This document shows positions 8,960 through 18,776 of a stretch of DNA of 64,000 nt, in pieces. The position numbers and the translations under genes are program-made. The first letter of the stretch is position 1. Every line of letters starts with the position of its first letter. The stretch is from Winogradskyella sp. (GTDB taxonomy: Bacteria; Bacteroidota; Bacteroidia; Flavobacteriales; Flavobacteriaceae): the NCBI RefSeq assembly GCF_003712105.1, contig NZ_RHLG01000005.1:248001-312000 (forward strand). Direction: 5' to 3'. The notes under the pieces were generated by a model that saw only the letters and a list, made by a program, of their open reading frames with translations, ran no database searches and was not told the origin of the DNA.

Positions 8960-9031
8960 AGCGAAAGACGGGATTTGAACCCGCGACCCTCACCTTGGCA
9001 AGGTGATGCTCTACCCCTGAGCTACTTTCGC
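8960..9031 (-). tRNA. tRNA-Gly (GCC anticodon)
   Basis: A 72-nt cloverleaf is read on the minus strand. Acceptor GCGAAAG pairs with CTTTCGC. The D-arm contains AGCTCAGGGGTAGAGC. The anticodon stem TCACC/GGTGA encloses TTGCCAA, giving anticodon GCC. The T-arm is CGGGTTCAAATCCCG. The discriminator is U, the identity base of bacterial tRNA-Gly, and CCA is not encoded. It lies 49 bp upstream of tRNA-Leu, probably in one transcript. Confidence 0.96.
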
Positions 9032-9123
9032 AGTTTTTAAAGAACTATTCGCTATAAAAGCGGATGCAAATTTAAACTATTTCTTATAAATGCAAAGATT
9101 TTTTTAAAATAAATTAAACTTAC

Positions 9124-11736
9124 TTAAGCTTGTTTTTTCTTTACTAACATGCGCTTAATTTCATTAAGCTTCATTAAGGCTTCTACTGGTGTGAGTGTAT
9201 CTATATCCGTGTGAAGTATTTCTTCTTTTATTTCTTCGAGTAAAGGATCATCTAAATTAAAGAAACTCAATTGCATATCATCTTTAAGCGATTTAACTTT
9301 ATCGGTAAGCTCTTCGCTAGAATGTGATTTTTCCAATTTAGACAAAATTTTATTGGCGCGTCTAATAACCTGCTGTGGCATGCCAGCCATCTTTGCAACA
9401 TGAATACCAAAACTATGTTCGCTTCCACCTTCAACTAACTTGCGTACAAAAAGAACATTATCTTTTAATTCTTTAACTGCCACATTAAAATTCTTTATTC
9501 TATCAAAAGTATCGGTCATTTCATTCAACTCATGATAATGTGTAGCAAATAATGTTTTAGGCTTTGCAGGATGCTCATGCAAATATTCGCTAATTGCCCA
9601 AGCTATAGAAATGCCATCATAAGTACTTGTACCACGCCCAATCTCATCTAAAAGTACTAAACTTCGATCTGAAATATTATTCAAAATAGAGGCTGTTTCA
9701 TTCATCTCTACCATAAAAGTAGATTCGCCCATTGAGATATTATCACTAGCTCCAACACGTGTAAATATTTTATCCACTAGTCCTATTCTAGCCTCTTTTG
9801 CTGGCACAAAACTTCCTATCTGAGCAAGAAGAACAATTAATGCCGTTTGTCTTAATATAGCTGATTTACCTGACATGTTTGGCCCAGTGATCATAATGAT
9901 CTGCTGGGATTCTCTATCGAGATAAACGTCATTGGCTATGTACGATTCCCCTAATGGTAATTGCTTTTCTATTACAGGGTGACGCCCATCTTTAATTTCT
10001 AAATCAAAGCTATCATCAATCTGTGGATAATTATACTTATTTACTTTAGCAAGACTTGAAAACCCACACAAACAATCCAGCTGACCTATGAGTTGAGCAT
10101 TCTGCTGAACTTGAACTATAAATTGGTGCATCCAAACAATTAATTCTGAAAATAGTTGTTGTTCGATAGCCAAAATACGTTCTTCAGCGCCTAAAATTTT
10201 TGCTTCGTATTCTTTTAATTCTTCGGTAATGTATCGTTCAGCATTTACTAAAGTTTGTTTGCGTATCCATTCTTCAGGTACTTTGTCTTTATGCGTATTA
10301 CGGACTTCGATATAGTAGCCAAATACATTATTTGAAGCAATCTTTAAAGACGGAATACCTGTGCGTTCACTTTCACGTTCAAGCATGCTGTCTAAATAGT
10401 CTTTCCCAGATTTTGACAAACCTCTTAGTTCATCCAGTTCATGCGAAAAACCTTCGGCAATAGTTTTACCCTTCAATATATTTACTGGCGCTTCTTCATT
10501 AAGTGTTTGCTTAATTTTTTCGCGAAGCAAATCACAGTTGTTTAAATTATCACCTAAAACTTTCAAAGATTCGTTATCACAAGTTTCGGCCATAGATTTA
10601 ATAGGCACAATAGCTTCTAAAGAATTTTTAAGCTGTATTACTTCTCTTGGGCTTACTTTGGTTGTTGCAATCTTTGATATTAAACGTTCTATATCACCAA
10701 TATGCTTTATTTGCCCTTGAATCTTTTGAAGAATAGCCTCATTATCCAGTAAAAATTTAACGACTTCATGACGCTGCTTTATCTTGTCTGCATGCTTTAG
10801 AGGTAAGGCTAGCCATCGTTTTAAAGTACGACCACCCATGGCAGAAATGGTCTTATCAATAACATTTATTAAGGTTACTGCATTGGCGTTAGTAGAATGG
10901 TAAAGCTCAAGGTTACGAATAGTAAACTTGTCCATCCAAACGTATTCATCTGTTGCAATTCTTGATATTGAAGCAATATGCTCTAGTTTATTATGACGTG
11001 TTTCACTTAAATAATGTAATACTACACCAGAGGCAATAATGCCTTCATATAAATCTTCAATACCAAAACCTTTTAGGGTTTTTGTATTAAAATGTTTGGT
11101 TAAGGTTTCGTTTGCATAATCTGCCTGAAACACCCAATCTTCCAAATAAAACGTATGGAAATCTTCACCAAAAACCTCAGTAAACTCCTTTCTACATTTT
11201 TTTGAGATTAATACTTCACTTGGCCTAAAATTTTGAAGTAGCTTATCTACATATTCAGCATTGCCTTGTGAGGTTAAAAACTCACCTGTAGAAATATCTA
11301 AAAATGAAACACCAATATATTTTTTATCGAAATGTACCGCAGCTAAAAAGTTATTTGACTTTGAATGTAAAATGTCATCATTTAATGCTACACCAGGTGT
11401 TACTAATTCTGTAACACCGCGTTTCACAATCTTTTTAGTTTGTTTTGGATCTTCGAGCTGGTCACAAATAGCAACTCGCTCTCCTGCTCTTACCAACTTT
11501 GGCAAATAGGTGTTTAAAGAGTGATGCGGAAAACCTGCCAATTCAGTTTCGCTCTCACTTCCTGCACCACGTTTGGTAAGAATAATATCCAAAATCTTAG
11601 ACGCCTTAACAGCATCACTCCCAAAAGTTTCATAGAAATCGCCAACTCTAAACAATAACAGAGCATCAGGATACTTTGCTTTAATGGCATTGTACTGCTT
11701 CATTAATGGTGTTTCTTTTTTTACTTTTTTTGCCAA
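9124..11736 (-). CDS. mutS: DNA mismatch repair ATPase MutS
   Basis: 870 residues, the usual MutS length. It recognises mismatches and small loops and recruits MutL. The N-terminal mismatch-binding domain has [11 protein letters not shown] with the Phe-x-Glu that wedges into the mismatch. The C-terminal ATPase has Walker [10 protein letters not shown], Walker [17 protein letters not shown] and [11 protein letters not shown], and ends in the helix-turn-helix dimer region. The start chosen is TTG at 11736, because [15 protein letters not shown] matches the N-terminus common in Bacteroidota MutS. The first in-frame ATG is at 11703 and would remove eleven residues but leave all domains. It is divergent from the methyltransferase gene and upstream of two tRNAs on the same strand. 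Confidence 0.97.
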   Translation of the reverse strand: MAKKVKKETPLMKQYNAIKAKYPDALLLFRVGDFYETFGSDAVKASKILDIILTKRGAGSESETELAGFPHHSLNTYLPKLVRAGERVAICDQLEDPKQTKKIVKRGVTELVTPGVALNDDILHSKSNNFLAAVHFDKKYIGVSFLDISTGEFLTSQGNAEYVDKLLQNFRPSEVLISKKCRKEFTEVFGEDFHTFYLEDWVFQADYANETLTKHFNTKTLKGFGIEDLYEGIIASGVVLHYLSETRHNKLEHIASISRIATDEYVWMDKFTIRNLELYHSTNANAVTLINVIDKTISAMGGRTLKRWLALPLKHADKIKQRHEVVKFLLDNEAILQKIQGQIKHIGDIERLISKIATTKVSPREVIQLKNSLEAIVPIKSMAETCDNESLKVLGDNLNNCDLLREKIKQTLNEEAPVNILKGKTIAEGFSHELDELRGLSKSGKDYLDSMLERESERTGIPSLKIASNNVFGYYIEVRNTHKDKVPEEWIRKQTLVNAERYITEELKEYEAKILGAEERILAIEQQLFSELIVWMHQFIVQVQQNAQLIGQLDCLCGFSSLAKVNKYNYPQIDDSFDLEIKDGRHPVIEKQLPLGESYIANDVYLDRESQQIIMITGPNMSGKSAILRQTALIVLLAQIGSFVPAKEARIGLVDKIFTRVGASDNISMGESTFMVEMNETASILNNISDRSLVLLDEIGRGTSTYDGISIAWAISEYLHEHPAKPKTLFATHYHELNEMTDTFDRIKNFNVAVKELKDNVLFVRKLVEGGSEHSFGIHVAKMAGMPQQVIRRANKILSKLEKSHSSEELTDKVKSLKDDMQLSFFNLDDPLLEEIKEEILHTDIDTLTPVEALMKLNEIKRMLVKKKQA

Positions 11737-11746
11737 GAGTTTTGTT

Positions 11747-11754
11747 TATTTTTG
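11747..11754 (+). promoter_or_regulatory. Candidate -7 promoter box for trmH-family gene
   Basis: TATTTTTG matches the Bacteroidota -7 consensus TAnnTTTG. It lies about 105 bp upstream of the methyltransferase ATG in the mutS divergent region. No well-spaced TTG -33 element is present. Confidence 0.35.
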
Positions 11755-11858
11755 CCTCAACAGTTATGAGGAATGTAAGATTGCTAATGTAGCCAAATAC
11801 CCTTGTTTTATAAAGCGAAAAAGACATAAGTTATCTACAAAATAGGTAAGATTTCAAC

Positions 11859-12404
11859 ATGAGAAAATTAAAAAATAGCGAATTAGACCGGTTGGATGTT
11901 TCTGCTTTTAAAAAAGCTAAGAAATCACCTATTATTATTGTACTCGATAATATAAGAAGTCTTAACAATATTGGTTCGGTATTTCGAACTAGTGATGCTT
12001 TTTTAATTGAAAAAATATATCTCTGTGGTATTACTGCTGCACCACCACATAACGATATACGAAAAACAGCTTTAGGCAGCACTGAAACTGTAGATTGGGA
12101 ATACGCTGAATATACAATTGAGGTTATAGAACAACTAAAATCTAACGGTGTCAAAATTTGCGCTATTGAACAAGCAGAAAATGCCACAATGCTTAACGAT
12201 TTTACTCCTGAATCAAATACTAAATATGCTTTTGTTTTTGGTAATGAAGTTAAAGGTGTACGGCAAGACGTTGTTAGTGCGAGTGATTATGTTATTGAAA
12301 TACCACAATTTGGCACCAAACACTCTTTAAATATTTCCGTAAGCGTTGGTGTTGTGTTATGGGACGTGTTTTCGAAAATAAAAAATCTAAAATCTTTAAT
12401 ATGA
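11859..12404 (+). CDS. TrmH/SpoU-family RNA ribose methyltransferase
   Basis: 181 residues, short for the family and lacking the extra N-terminal substrate-binding domain seen in RlmB. SAM-dependent 2'-O-methyltransferase of the SPOUT (knotted) class. The three SpoU motifs are visible: LDNIRSLNNIGSVFRTSDAF (motif 1), FGNEVKGVRQ (motif 2) and HSLNISVSVGVVLWD (motif 3). The substrate (tRNA position 18 or rRNA) cannot be told from sequence. Its stop overlaps the next start in ATGA (12401-12404), so translation is probably coupled to the small membrane protein downstream. Confidence 0.88.
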   Translation: MRKLKNSELDRLDVSAFKKAKKSPIIIVLDNIRSLNNIGSVFRTSDAFLIEKIYLCGITAAPPHNDIRKTALGSTETVDWEYAEYTIEVIEQLKSNGVKICAIEQAENATMLNDFTPESNTKYAFVFGNEVKGVRQDVVSASDYVIEIPQFGTKHSLNISVSVGVVLWDVFSKIKNLKSLI

Positions 12405-12847
12405 CTCACAAAAAATTATTCGCCATTTCATTGGGTATACTTGGTGTAGTAGTTATTCTGTTTTCAACTGGTTCTTCCGTATTAACCTATAACCTATTTG
12501 GAATTCCAGCAGGCAATCTCATCATTTGGATTGGTTTTATAGCCATTCAACTTGCAGTATTCAGTTTTCACAAAGGTTTTAAAGCTAGCAATTCTGTTGT
12601 GGGTAAATTAATTCGGAATTTGATGCGCATTTTAATCGGAATTTCGATCTTATGGTTTGGCATTGCATATATACTCTCTGGTAATATAGGATTTAATTTT
12701 AGTTGGGAAGCCTCGGGTTATCTTGGCAGCCCTAAAGCTTCAATACTATATTGGAAAATCATATACGTGTTAGTTGTAGCACCTGTAGTTCTCATGATCT
12801 CGTACTCTTTATTGCTATACTTTGAACGTCTTAAAGACACTAAATAA
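12401..12847 (+). CDS. Small four-helix membrane protein of unknown function
   Basis: 148 residues from the ATG at 12401, which overlaps the methyltransferase stop by 4 bp. An earlier GTG-like start inside the upstream gene would add 14 polar residues and is unlikely. Four hydrophobic segments are visible near residues 7-27, 33-52, 68-90 and 115-138, with few charged residues between. No family was recognised. It resembles DUF-type integral membrane proteins common in flavobacteria. The stop TAA shares one base with the ATG of the next methyltransferase gene, so the three genes form one coupled operon. Confidence 0.7.
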   Translation: MTHKKLFAISLGILGVVVILFSTGSSVLTYNLFGIPAGNLIIWIGFIAIQLAVFSFHKGFKASNSVVGKLIRNLMRILIGISILWFGIAYILSGNIGFNFSWEASGYLGSPKASILYWKIIYVLVVAPVVLMISYSLLLYFERLKDTK

Positions 12848-13503
12848 TGTCTTCTGATAAACAGCCTTGGCCAACAAATGATGTCATGCAACAAATTTAC
12901 GAGCAACATCTTTGGGGCGGCAATGATTTTGATTTTTATTCTGGTGAAGGTTCACATAATTTGGCTATTGTAAAGCCGTATATTGATTCAGTTATTACAT
13001 TTCTTAAAAGTCATAATCAAGACCTAGCTATTTGTGATTTAGGTTGCGGTGATTTTAATATAGGTAAACAGCTTGTAGACTACTCTAAAAAGTACATAGC
13101 TATTGATATCGTCAAACCTCTTATTGAGAGAAATAGGTCATTATTTGAAGCTGATAATCTAGAATTTTTATGTTTAAATATTGCTAAAGATCAACTTCCA
13201 AAAGCAGATTGTGTGATTTTAAGACAAGTGCTTCAACATTTGTCAAATGCTGAAATTAAGGCTATTGTCGATAAGCTTTATAATTATAAATACATCATCT
13301 TAACGGAGCATATACCAAACGGTAATTTTATACCAAACAAAGATAAAATAGCATCTCAAGGTATTCGCTTAAAACAAAATAGTGGTGTGGACCTTTTGGT
13401 TGAACCTTTTAATTTGAAAATTGCAGACAAACACATATTAAATGAAGTTAAACTCGAAAATAATAAAGGTCGAATATTGACAACTCTTTTCTTTAGCAAT
13501 TAG
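12847..13503 (+). CDS. SAM-dependent class I methyltransferase
   Basis: 218 residues. A Rossmann-fold methyltransferase with SAM-binding motif I ICDLGCGDFNIGKQL near 63-77, an acidic residue after strand 2 (YIAIDIV) and a motif IV-like segment ADCVILRQVLQHLS. No substrate domain is recognisable; the closest description is a methyltransferase domain 11/25 protein. The start overlaps the preceding stop by one base. It is followed by a repeat element and then by convergent genes. Confidence 0.78.
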   Translation: MSSDKQPWPTNDVMQQIYEQHLWGGNDFDFYSGEGSHNLAIVKPYIDSVITFLKSHNQDLAICDLGCGDFNIGKQLVDYSKKYIAIDIVKPLIERNRSLFEADNLEFLCLNIAKDQLPKADCVILRQVLQHLSNAEIKAIVDKLYNYKYIILTEHIPNGNFIPNKDKIASQGIRLKQNSGVDLLVEPFNLKIADKHILNEVKLENNKGRILTTLFFSN

Positions 13504-13549
13504 GTTTCGACTGCACTTCGACAGGCTCAGTGACCACGCTCAACCTAAC
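13502..13549. repeat. Flavobacterial interspersed REP-like element
   Basis: The segment contains TTCGACTGCACTTCGACAGG and then GCTCAGTGACCACGCTCAAC. TTCGAC and GCTCA each occur twice, and AGGTT/AACCT sit at the ends. It is much richer in G and C than its surroundings and lies exactly in the 58-bp convergent gap. Very similar TTCGACnnGCTCAGTGACC words are scattered in many Bacteroidota genomes. Classification as a repeat family rests on that recollection, because only one copy is in the window. Confidence 0.5.
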
Positions 13550-13561
13550 TCAAAGATTTAA

Positions 13562-14044
13562 TCACTTTATAGGAATCCAAATTTCCTCGTCGTTGTCTTG
13601 ATTAGCGGGATTGTAACTCGGTGGTAAACGTTCAAAATGTGGTCTATGATCTAACTCAAATTCAGATTTCGGCAGCCAAGTAGAATGTATATACTGCCAT
13701 TGCTTTATGAACTCCGGGATTGAGCCTTTAAAATCTATAACTAAATAATTCCCCGACGGTATTGTTAGAGTTTCTAAATCTTCTGGAATCGCATCAAAAG
13801 TATCTACCTCAACACCAATCCATTTTTCAAAAGACGTGCTGGGGTTGAAGTTCTTAAAATTAAAATCTTCATATTTTTGTAATGACAATGTATAAGGATC
13901 TTTTAGGGACTTTATGTCTTTTAGTCTTGGCATAAATCCCCGAGCTAATTGCGATGTCACTTGACCATTAGTTACAAAATTCGCATCAGCCTTTAATCCA
14001 ACAATATTAAATGCTCTAGCTTCAACAATTTTATACTTCATCAT
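13562..14044 (-). CDS. GyrI-like / AraC effector-binding-domain protein
   Basis: About 160 residues. It is a stand-alone small-molecule-binding domain of the GyrI-like (SOUL/BmrR C-terminal) fold without a DNA-binding domain. Typical features are the start YKIVEARAFNIVGLKA, the middle IPSGNYLVIDFKGSIPEF, and a C-terminus of WLPKSEFELDHRPHFE with an acidic ligand-facing pocket, ending in EIWIPIK. ATG codons at 14053, 14044 and 14041 are all in frame; 14044 is chosen because GAGA lies a few bases upstream. The gene starts inside the 3' end of the folK fusion gene, so the two are translationally coupled. The ligand is unknown. Confidence 0.78.
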   Translation of the reverse strand: MMKYKIVEARAFNIVGLKADANFVTNGQVTSQLARGFMPRLKDIKSLKDPYTLSLQKYEDFNFKNFNPSTSFEKWIGVEVDTFDAIPEDLETLTIPSGNYLVIDFKGSIPEFIKQWQYIHSTWLPKSEFELDHRPHFERLPPSYNPANQDNDEEIWIPIK

Positions 14045-15164
14045 TAATCTCATTTAGTATCCACAGATAATCTCCTCTATTTTTCACAAAATCTTTATCA
14101 GAAATATCAATAATTTTCACATTTAAATCGGTCTGAGATTTAAGGAACTCTAAATAACCCGAATTTATTTTTTCCAAATATTCGTTTTCAATATCCTTTT
14201 CGTATTTACGACCACGTTTTTTGATGTTTTCCTGAAGTCGTTTTGTGTTTTGGTAGAGATAAACGTATAAATCTGGTTTGGCAATATCCTTATATACTTG
14301 GTAAAACAGCTTTCTGTATAACAAAAATTCGTCCTCTGGCAAGGTTACTTTTGAGAATATCAGTGACTTATGTACATCATAATCGCTAACTATGAAATCT
14401 TTAAACAAATCCAGTTGAGATAAATCGTCGCTTATTTGCTGATAACGGTCAGCTAAAAACGACATTTCTAAAGTAAATGCATAACGCTCAGGTTCTTTGT
14501 AAAATTTTGGCAAAAACGGATTGTCAGCAAAGCGTTCTAATATGAGTTTTGCATTAAAATCTTGGGCGATTTTGCCAGCCAAACTCGTTTTTCCTGCCCC
14601 TATATTTCCTTCTATTGCTATGAAATTAAATTTGCTAAAGCTATACTCTTTCTTAGGGTTTTTCAACCAAATATTAATGGGTTCAATCTGAGAATCATCT
14701 TCGCATTCATCAAGTAAATCTCCAATCGATTTATTTAATGTAGGATGCTCAAAATCTTTAATGATATCATGTAATGGTTGTAAAACAAATTTGCGATTTT
14801 GCAATTCAGGATGCGGAATTGTTACTTGTTTTTCCTCTACTATTTCAGCATCATAAAACAAAATATCTAAATCAATTTCACGAGACTCGTAAGTAGTCTT
14901 CGTTCTTTTTAAACGTCCTAAATCGGACTCAATATTTTGTAATACTTTGAGTAACTTTTTGGGTTTTAAAGTGGTACTTACCTTAATACATGCGTTGTAG
15001 AAATCGTCACCTTCAAACCCTAAAGCAGGTGTATTGTACACCTTAGATATCTTCTGAATAATACCAACTTTTTCAAATATTGCGTTCAGAGCAGATTGCA
15101 AATACTGCAATTTGTTTCCTTTATTGCTGCCTAATGCGATATAAACTGTTTTGGTTGGTGTCAT
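14031..15164 (-). CDS. folK: FolK-deoxynucleoside kinase fusion protein
   Basis: 377 residues from the ATG at 15164. Residues 1-155 are HPPK, which makes 6-hydroxymethyl-dihydropterin diphosphate for folate synthesis: VYIALGSNKGNK, then the signature YESREIDLDILFYD and IPHPELQNRKFVLQPL. Residues about 180-377 are a deoxynucleoside kinase with P-loop AIEGNIGAGKTSL, ERFADNPFL and a C-terminal lid region with KKRGRKYE. Both catalytic halves look intact. The same fusion is known in Bacteroidota genomes. It joins two nucleotide/folate-linked activities in one chain, and the advantage is not known. It overlaps the GyrI-like gene downstream by 14 bp. Confidence 0.93.
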   Translation of the reverse strand: MTPTKTVYIALGSNKGNKLQYLQSALNAIFEKVGIIQKISKVYNTPALGFEGDDFYNACIKVSTTLKPKKLLKVLQNIESDLGRLKRTKTTYESREIDLDILFYDAEIVEEKQVTIPHPELQNRKFVLQPLHDIIKDFEHPTLNKSIGDLLDECEDDSQIEPINIWLKNPKKEYSFSKFNFIAIEGNIGAGKTSLAGKIAQDFNAKLILERFADNPFLPKFYKEPERYAFTLEMSFLADRYQQISDDLSQLDLFKDFIVSDYDVHKSLIFSKVTLPEDEFLLYRKLFYQVYKDIAKPDLYVYLYQNTKRLQENIKKRGRKYEKDIENEYLEKINSGYLEFLKSQTDLNVKIIDISDKDFVKNRGDYLWILNEINDEV

Positions 15165-15233
15165 TAAAAACAAAATAACTAAAAGAAATATTATTAGTTT
15201 ATCTTTACTTAAACTATTTATTAACCATTTTCA

Positions 15234-15938
15234 ATGCCTCTTAAAGACAAGCTATTAGCACAGCGTATTTATTTATTACTTGGCGCGTTATTTATTACAT
15301 CATTAGTTGTCTCTAATCTTATCTTTCAGAAGTTTTTTTACTGGTATCCTGTAGATATAGAAATCTTTGGGAGCAAACTTTTTGAAATATCTGTTGGTAT
15401 TTTACCGTATCCTATTACATTTTTAATTACAGATTTAATAAGTGAAATCTATGGTAAAAAGCGTGCTAATGATGTTGTAATTGTTGGTATTTTCGCCTCT
15501 ATATTTTCCCTACTCATTATATATGTGGGTAATATTGTGCCAGCTACTTCATGGTCTTATGTAGATGATGAGATGTATAAAACTGTTTTTGGCAACTCCG
15601 TCATAGCAGTATTTGCAAGTATGCTTACGTATTTGTTTGCTCAATTTGTAGATATTCAGATTTATCACTTTTGGAAGCGGTTAACAAAAGGTAAACACTT
15701 ATGGCTGAGGAATAATTTTTCGACCTGGTTTTCACAATTTGTAGATACATTCACTATTGTATTTTTGCTTTGCTCATTCGAAATCATAGATTGGGCAAAT
15801 TTTAAAGGACTATTGATAAGTGGGTTCCTTTTTAAAGTTCTTGTGGCTTTATTTGACACACCGTTTCTTTACCTTGGTGTGTATGTCTTTAGAAGGCGAT
15901 TTAAGCTTGAAATAAACGAAGAGATAGAACTTCTTTAG
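15234..15938 (+). CDS. Queuosine precursor transporter (YhhQ/QueT-like, COG1738)
   Basis: 234 residues with about six transmembrane helices. The conserved start LLLGALFITSLVVSNLI and the signature PYPITFLITDLISEIYGKKR are typical of the YhhQ family, which imports queuine-type precursors (preQ0/preQ1) for queuosine tRNA modification. The rest keeps the family pattern, including FDTPFLYLGVYVFRR at the C-terminus. It is transcribed alone, divergent from the folK fusion. No preQ1 riboswitch could be recognised in the 60-bp leader. Confidence 0.9.
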   Translation: MPLKDKLLAQRIYLLLGALFITSLVVSNLIFQKFFYWYPVDIEIFGSKLFEISVGILPYPITFLITDLISEIYGKKRANDVVIVGIFASIFSLLIIYVGNIVPATSWSYVDDEMYKTVFGNSVIAVFASMLTYLFAQFVDIQIYHFWKRLTKGKHLWLRNNFSTWFSQFVDTFTIVFLLCSFEIIDWANFKGLLISGFLFKVLVALFDTPFLYLGVYVFRRRFKLEINEEIELL

Positions 15939-16035
15939 TTTTACAAAAACCTCAAAATCTTTACAAACAATACTATTAAGACAACTATTCTTAACAACTG
16001 TGCGTAGATATTACTAAAGCTATAACTAATATCCT

Positions 16036-18672
16036 ATGAAGAAAGTTCTCAAAATCGTTGTAATATCATTACTCATTTTTATCACAATTCTTATTGCAAT
16101 TCCATTTTTCTTAGAATCTAAAATAGAAACTATTGTCAAGAATTATGCAGATAAAAATCTCAATGCTGATTTAAGTTTTGACACTATTAGTTTAAGCCTA
16201 ATCAGTAGTTTTCCTAAGGCCGAAGTTAACATTGACAATCTCATAATAAATACTTACAGTCCATTTGAAGAGGAAACCCTAGCGACTGCAAAATCATTGT
16301 CTTTAGATATGGCAATAAAAGAACTATTTAAAGGTTCTGATGAGGCTTTAGTGGTTAATGAAATTATAGCCGATGAATTATTACTTTCCTTAAAAACAAA
16401 TGAAAAAGGCTCAACAAATTATGATATTTTAAAAACTGATGAAAATGAAGTTTCTAAATCAGAATCTTCATCAGCTTTTAGTTTTGACATCAAAAACTAC
16501 AAGATTAACAATAGCGCATTTACGTATATAGATGAAGGTGCTAATACCAATATTCATCTTACCGAAATAAATCATTATGGAAAAGGAATTTTCTCAGCAG
16601 AGCAATCTGAATTAGACACTAACACCGAAGCCAGAATTAGCATTTCTATTGACAGCACAGAATATTTAAGTAATAACACCTTAAAACTTGCTGCTTTAAT
16701 CGGTTTGGATTTAGAAGAAGAAACATATTCCTTTAAAGAAAATGAAGGCTTCATTAATGCACTGCCATTAGAATTTCAGGGTTTTGTACAAATAGTTGAG
16801 AATGGACAACAAGTAGATATTAGCTTTAAAAACCCTGAATCGTCTTTTAAAGACTTTCTTGCAGTTATCCCTAAAGAATATGCTAAGAATATTGAAAATG
16901 TAAGCACCACCGGAAACTTTAAAGTAAATGGCACAATTAAAGGTTTAATTTCTGAAGAAACCATTCCAACTTTAGACATAAATATGCAATCTCAGGATGC
17001 ATCATTTAAATATCCCGATTTACCAAAACGCGTGACCAATATTAATATTGATGCCTCAATTAAAAATAAAACTGGCAAAACCGAAGACACTTACATAGAT
17101 GTAAATAAACTTAATTTTAGAATAGATGAAGATGTCTTTAAGTCTGAAGCTCATATTAGAGATTTAACAGGCAGCGTATTGGTCAATGCTAATTTAGATG
17201 GTGTATTAAACTTAGCAAATATTACAAAAGCGTATCCTATAGAGTTAGATAATCAGCTCAGCGGAATTTTAAAAGGGAAATTGAATACCGCTTTTGATAT
17301 GGATGCTATAGAAACTAGTGCATACCAACGTATTAAAAACAACGGAAGTGTCTCTGTTAGCAATTTTATTTTTTCCTCTGAAGATATTGTAAACCCCATC
17401 CAGATTAACAAAGCTGATTTAACCTTTAATCCTAAAACCGTAAGTTTAAACAATTTTGATGCCTTGACGGGTAAAAGTGATTTTTCAGCTACAGGAACAA
17501 TTACTAATCTATTAGGGTTTTTGTTGAGTGATAAAAAGCTGCAAGGAAATTTTAAAGTCAACTCTAATGTATTTGCTATTTCAGATTTTATGGTCGAAGA
17601 TACCGCTGCGACAGAAACTTCGAATAAAACATCATCTGATGATGAATCATTAAAGATTCCTGATTTTTTAGATTGCACGATAACTGCTGATGCTAAGACA
17701 GTAATCTATGATAATTTGAACCTTAAAAACGTTAAGGGTCAATTATTAATTAAAGACCAAAATGCCACACTAAAAAATATGACTACAGACTTGTTTAAGG
17801 GTCAGTTTGGTATTTCGGGCAATGTATCTACAAAAGAGACTAAGCCTAAATTTAATATGCAGTTAGGGATGCAAGAGTTTGATATTTCTCAATCTTTCAA
17901 AGATTTAGAACTGTTAGAAACTTTAGCCCCAATTGCTAAAGTCTTACAAGGAAAATTAAATTCCACCATCAATATAAGTGGTTTATTGGATCAAGAGTTT
18001 AGACCAGATTTAACTACTATATCAGGTGATGCTTTAGCAGAAATCTTAACAACAAAAATCACCGCTACACAAAGTAAGATATTGTCTGCTTTAGGTAAAG
18101 AGTTAGGTTTTATTGACCTTGATAAGATTGATTTAAAAGACTTAAAAACCAAACTAAGTTTTGATAATGGTCAAGTGTCTGTAAAACCATTCACTATCAA
18201 TTATGAAGATATTCCTATTACGGTATCTGGAACTCATAGTTTCACAAACAACATTAATTATAAAGCCGAGTTGCAAGTACCTGCTAAGTATTTGGGCTCT
18301 GAGGTTAATAGATTAATTGGTAAAATAAATGATTCGGAAGTCGATAAAATTTCAATACCTGTTATTGCTGATATTAGTGGAACTTTTAAAAGTCCTAAAG
18401 TAAATACAGATTTAAGTAGTGGCATCACGAATCTCACTAAGCAACTTATCGAAATTCAGAAAGACAAACTAATTGGTAAAGGCAAGGACAAAATTAATGA
18501 CTTGTTAGGTGGTCTTCTAGGCGACAAAAAACCTGATGATTCTGAAGCCGTAGATTCAACAAGCCTTAATAAAATTGACACCACCAAAACCTCTGTAAAA
18601 GACCCAATAAAAAATGTTCTTGGTAATATTCTAAAAGGTAAAAAGAAAGGAAAAGATTCAACTGAGAATTAA
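16036..18672 (+). CDS. AsmA-family inner-membrane-anchored protein
   Basis: 878 residues. A single N-terminal anchor (ISLLIFITILIAIPFFL) is followed by a long periplasmic region of AsmA/DUF3971 type, with repeated beta-strand segments expected to form the lipid-carrying groove of the AsmA/TamB class. The C-terminal AsmA-like part contains LQGKLNSTINISGLL and a low-complexity Lys/Asp-rich tail (GKDKINDLLGGLLGDKKPDD). Proteins of this kind are linked to phospholipid transport between the membranes and outer-membrane integrity. It stands alone between the queuosine transporter and rpsU. A precise role is not known. Confidence 0.85.
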   Translation: MKKVLKIVVISLLIFITILIAIPFFLESKIETIVKNYADKNLNADLSFDTISLSLISSFPKAEVNIDNLIINTYSPFEEETLATAKSLSLDMAIKELFKGSDEALVVNEIIADELLLSLKTNEKGSTNYDILKTDENEVSKSESSSAFSFDIKNYKINNSAFTYIDEGANTNIHLTEINHYGKGIFSAEQSELDTNTEARISISIDSTEYLSNNTLKLAALIGLDLEEETYSFKENEGFINALPLEFQGFVQIVENGQQVDISFKNPESSFKDFLAVIPKEYAKNIENVSTTGNFKVNGTIKGLISEETIPTLDINMQSQDASFKYPDLPKRVTNINIDASIKNKTGKTEDTYIDVNKLNFRIDEDVFKSEAHIRDLTGSVLVNANLDGVLNLANITKAYPIELDNQLSGILKGKLNTAFDMDAIETSAYQRIKNNGSVSVSNFIFSSEDIVNPIQINKADLTFNPKTVSLNNFDALTGKSDFSATGTITNLLGFLLSDKKLQGNFKVNSNVFAISDFMVEDTAATETSNKTSSDDESLKIPDFLDCTITADAKTVIYDNLNLKNVKGQLLIKDQNATLKNMTTDLFKGQFGISGNVSTKETKPKFNMQLGMQEFDISQSFKDLELLETLAPIAKVLQGKLNSTINISGLLDQEFRPDLTTISGDALAEILTTKITATQSKILSALGKELGFIDLDKIDLKDLKTKLSFDNGQVSVKPFTINYEDIPITVSGTHSFTNNINYKAELQVPAKYLGSEVNRLIGKINDSEVDKISIPVIADISGTFKSPKVNTDLSSGITNLTKQLIEIQKDKLIGKGKDKINDLLGGLLGDKKPDDSEAVDSTSLNKIDTTKTSVKDPIKNVLGNILKGKKKGKDSTEN

Positions 18673-18731
18673 TTCGGTTGTTATCCTCATCAATTTCTTT
18701 TACAATAATTCGTTTATTTCATAAAAGATAG

Positions 18732-18739
18732 TATCTTTG
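18732..18739 (+). promoter_or_regulatory. -7 promoter box of rpsU
   Basis: TATCTTTG is an exact match to the Bacteroidota TAnnTTTG box and lies 39 bp upstream of the rpsU ATG. No clear TTG -33 element is seen at the usual spacing. Confidence 0.5.
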
Positions 18740-18776
18740 CAAACTCTTTTAGAGATTATTAAAATAATTAAAGGAT

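Noticed and set aside
8826..9031. tRNA genes as an integration site for a mobile island
   Set aside because: No integrase, no direct repeat of the tRNA 3' end and no change in gene character on either side were seen.
15174..15233. preQ1 riboswitch before the queuosine transporter gene
   Set aside because: The 60-bp leader is almost all A/T with no stem plus A-rich tail of the preQ1 type.
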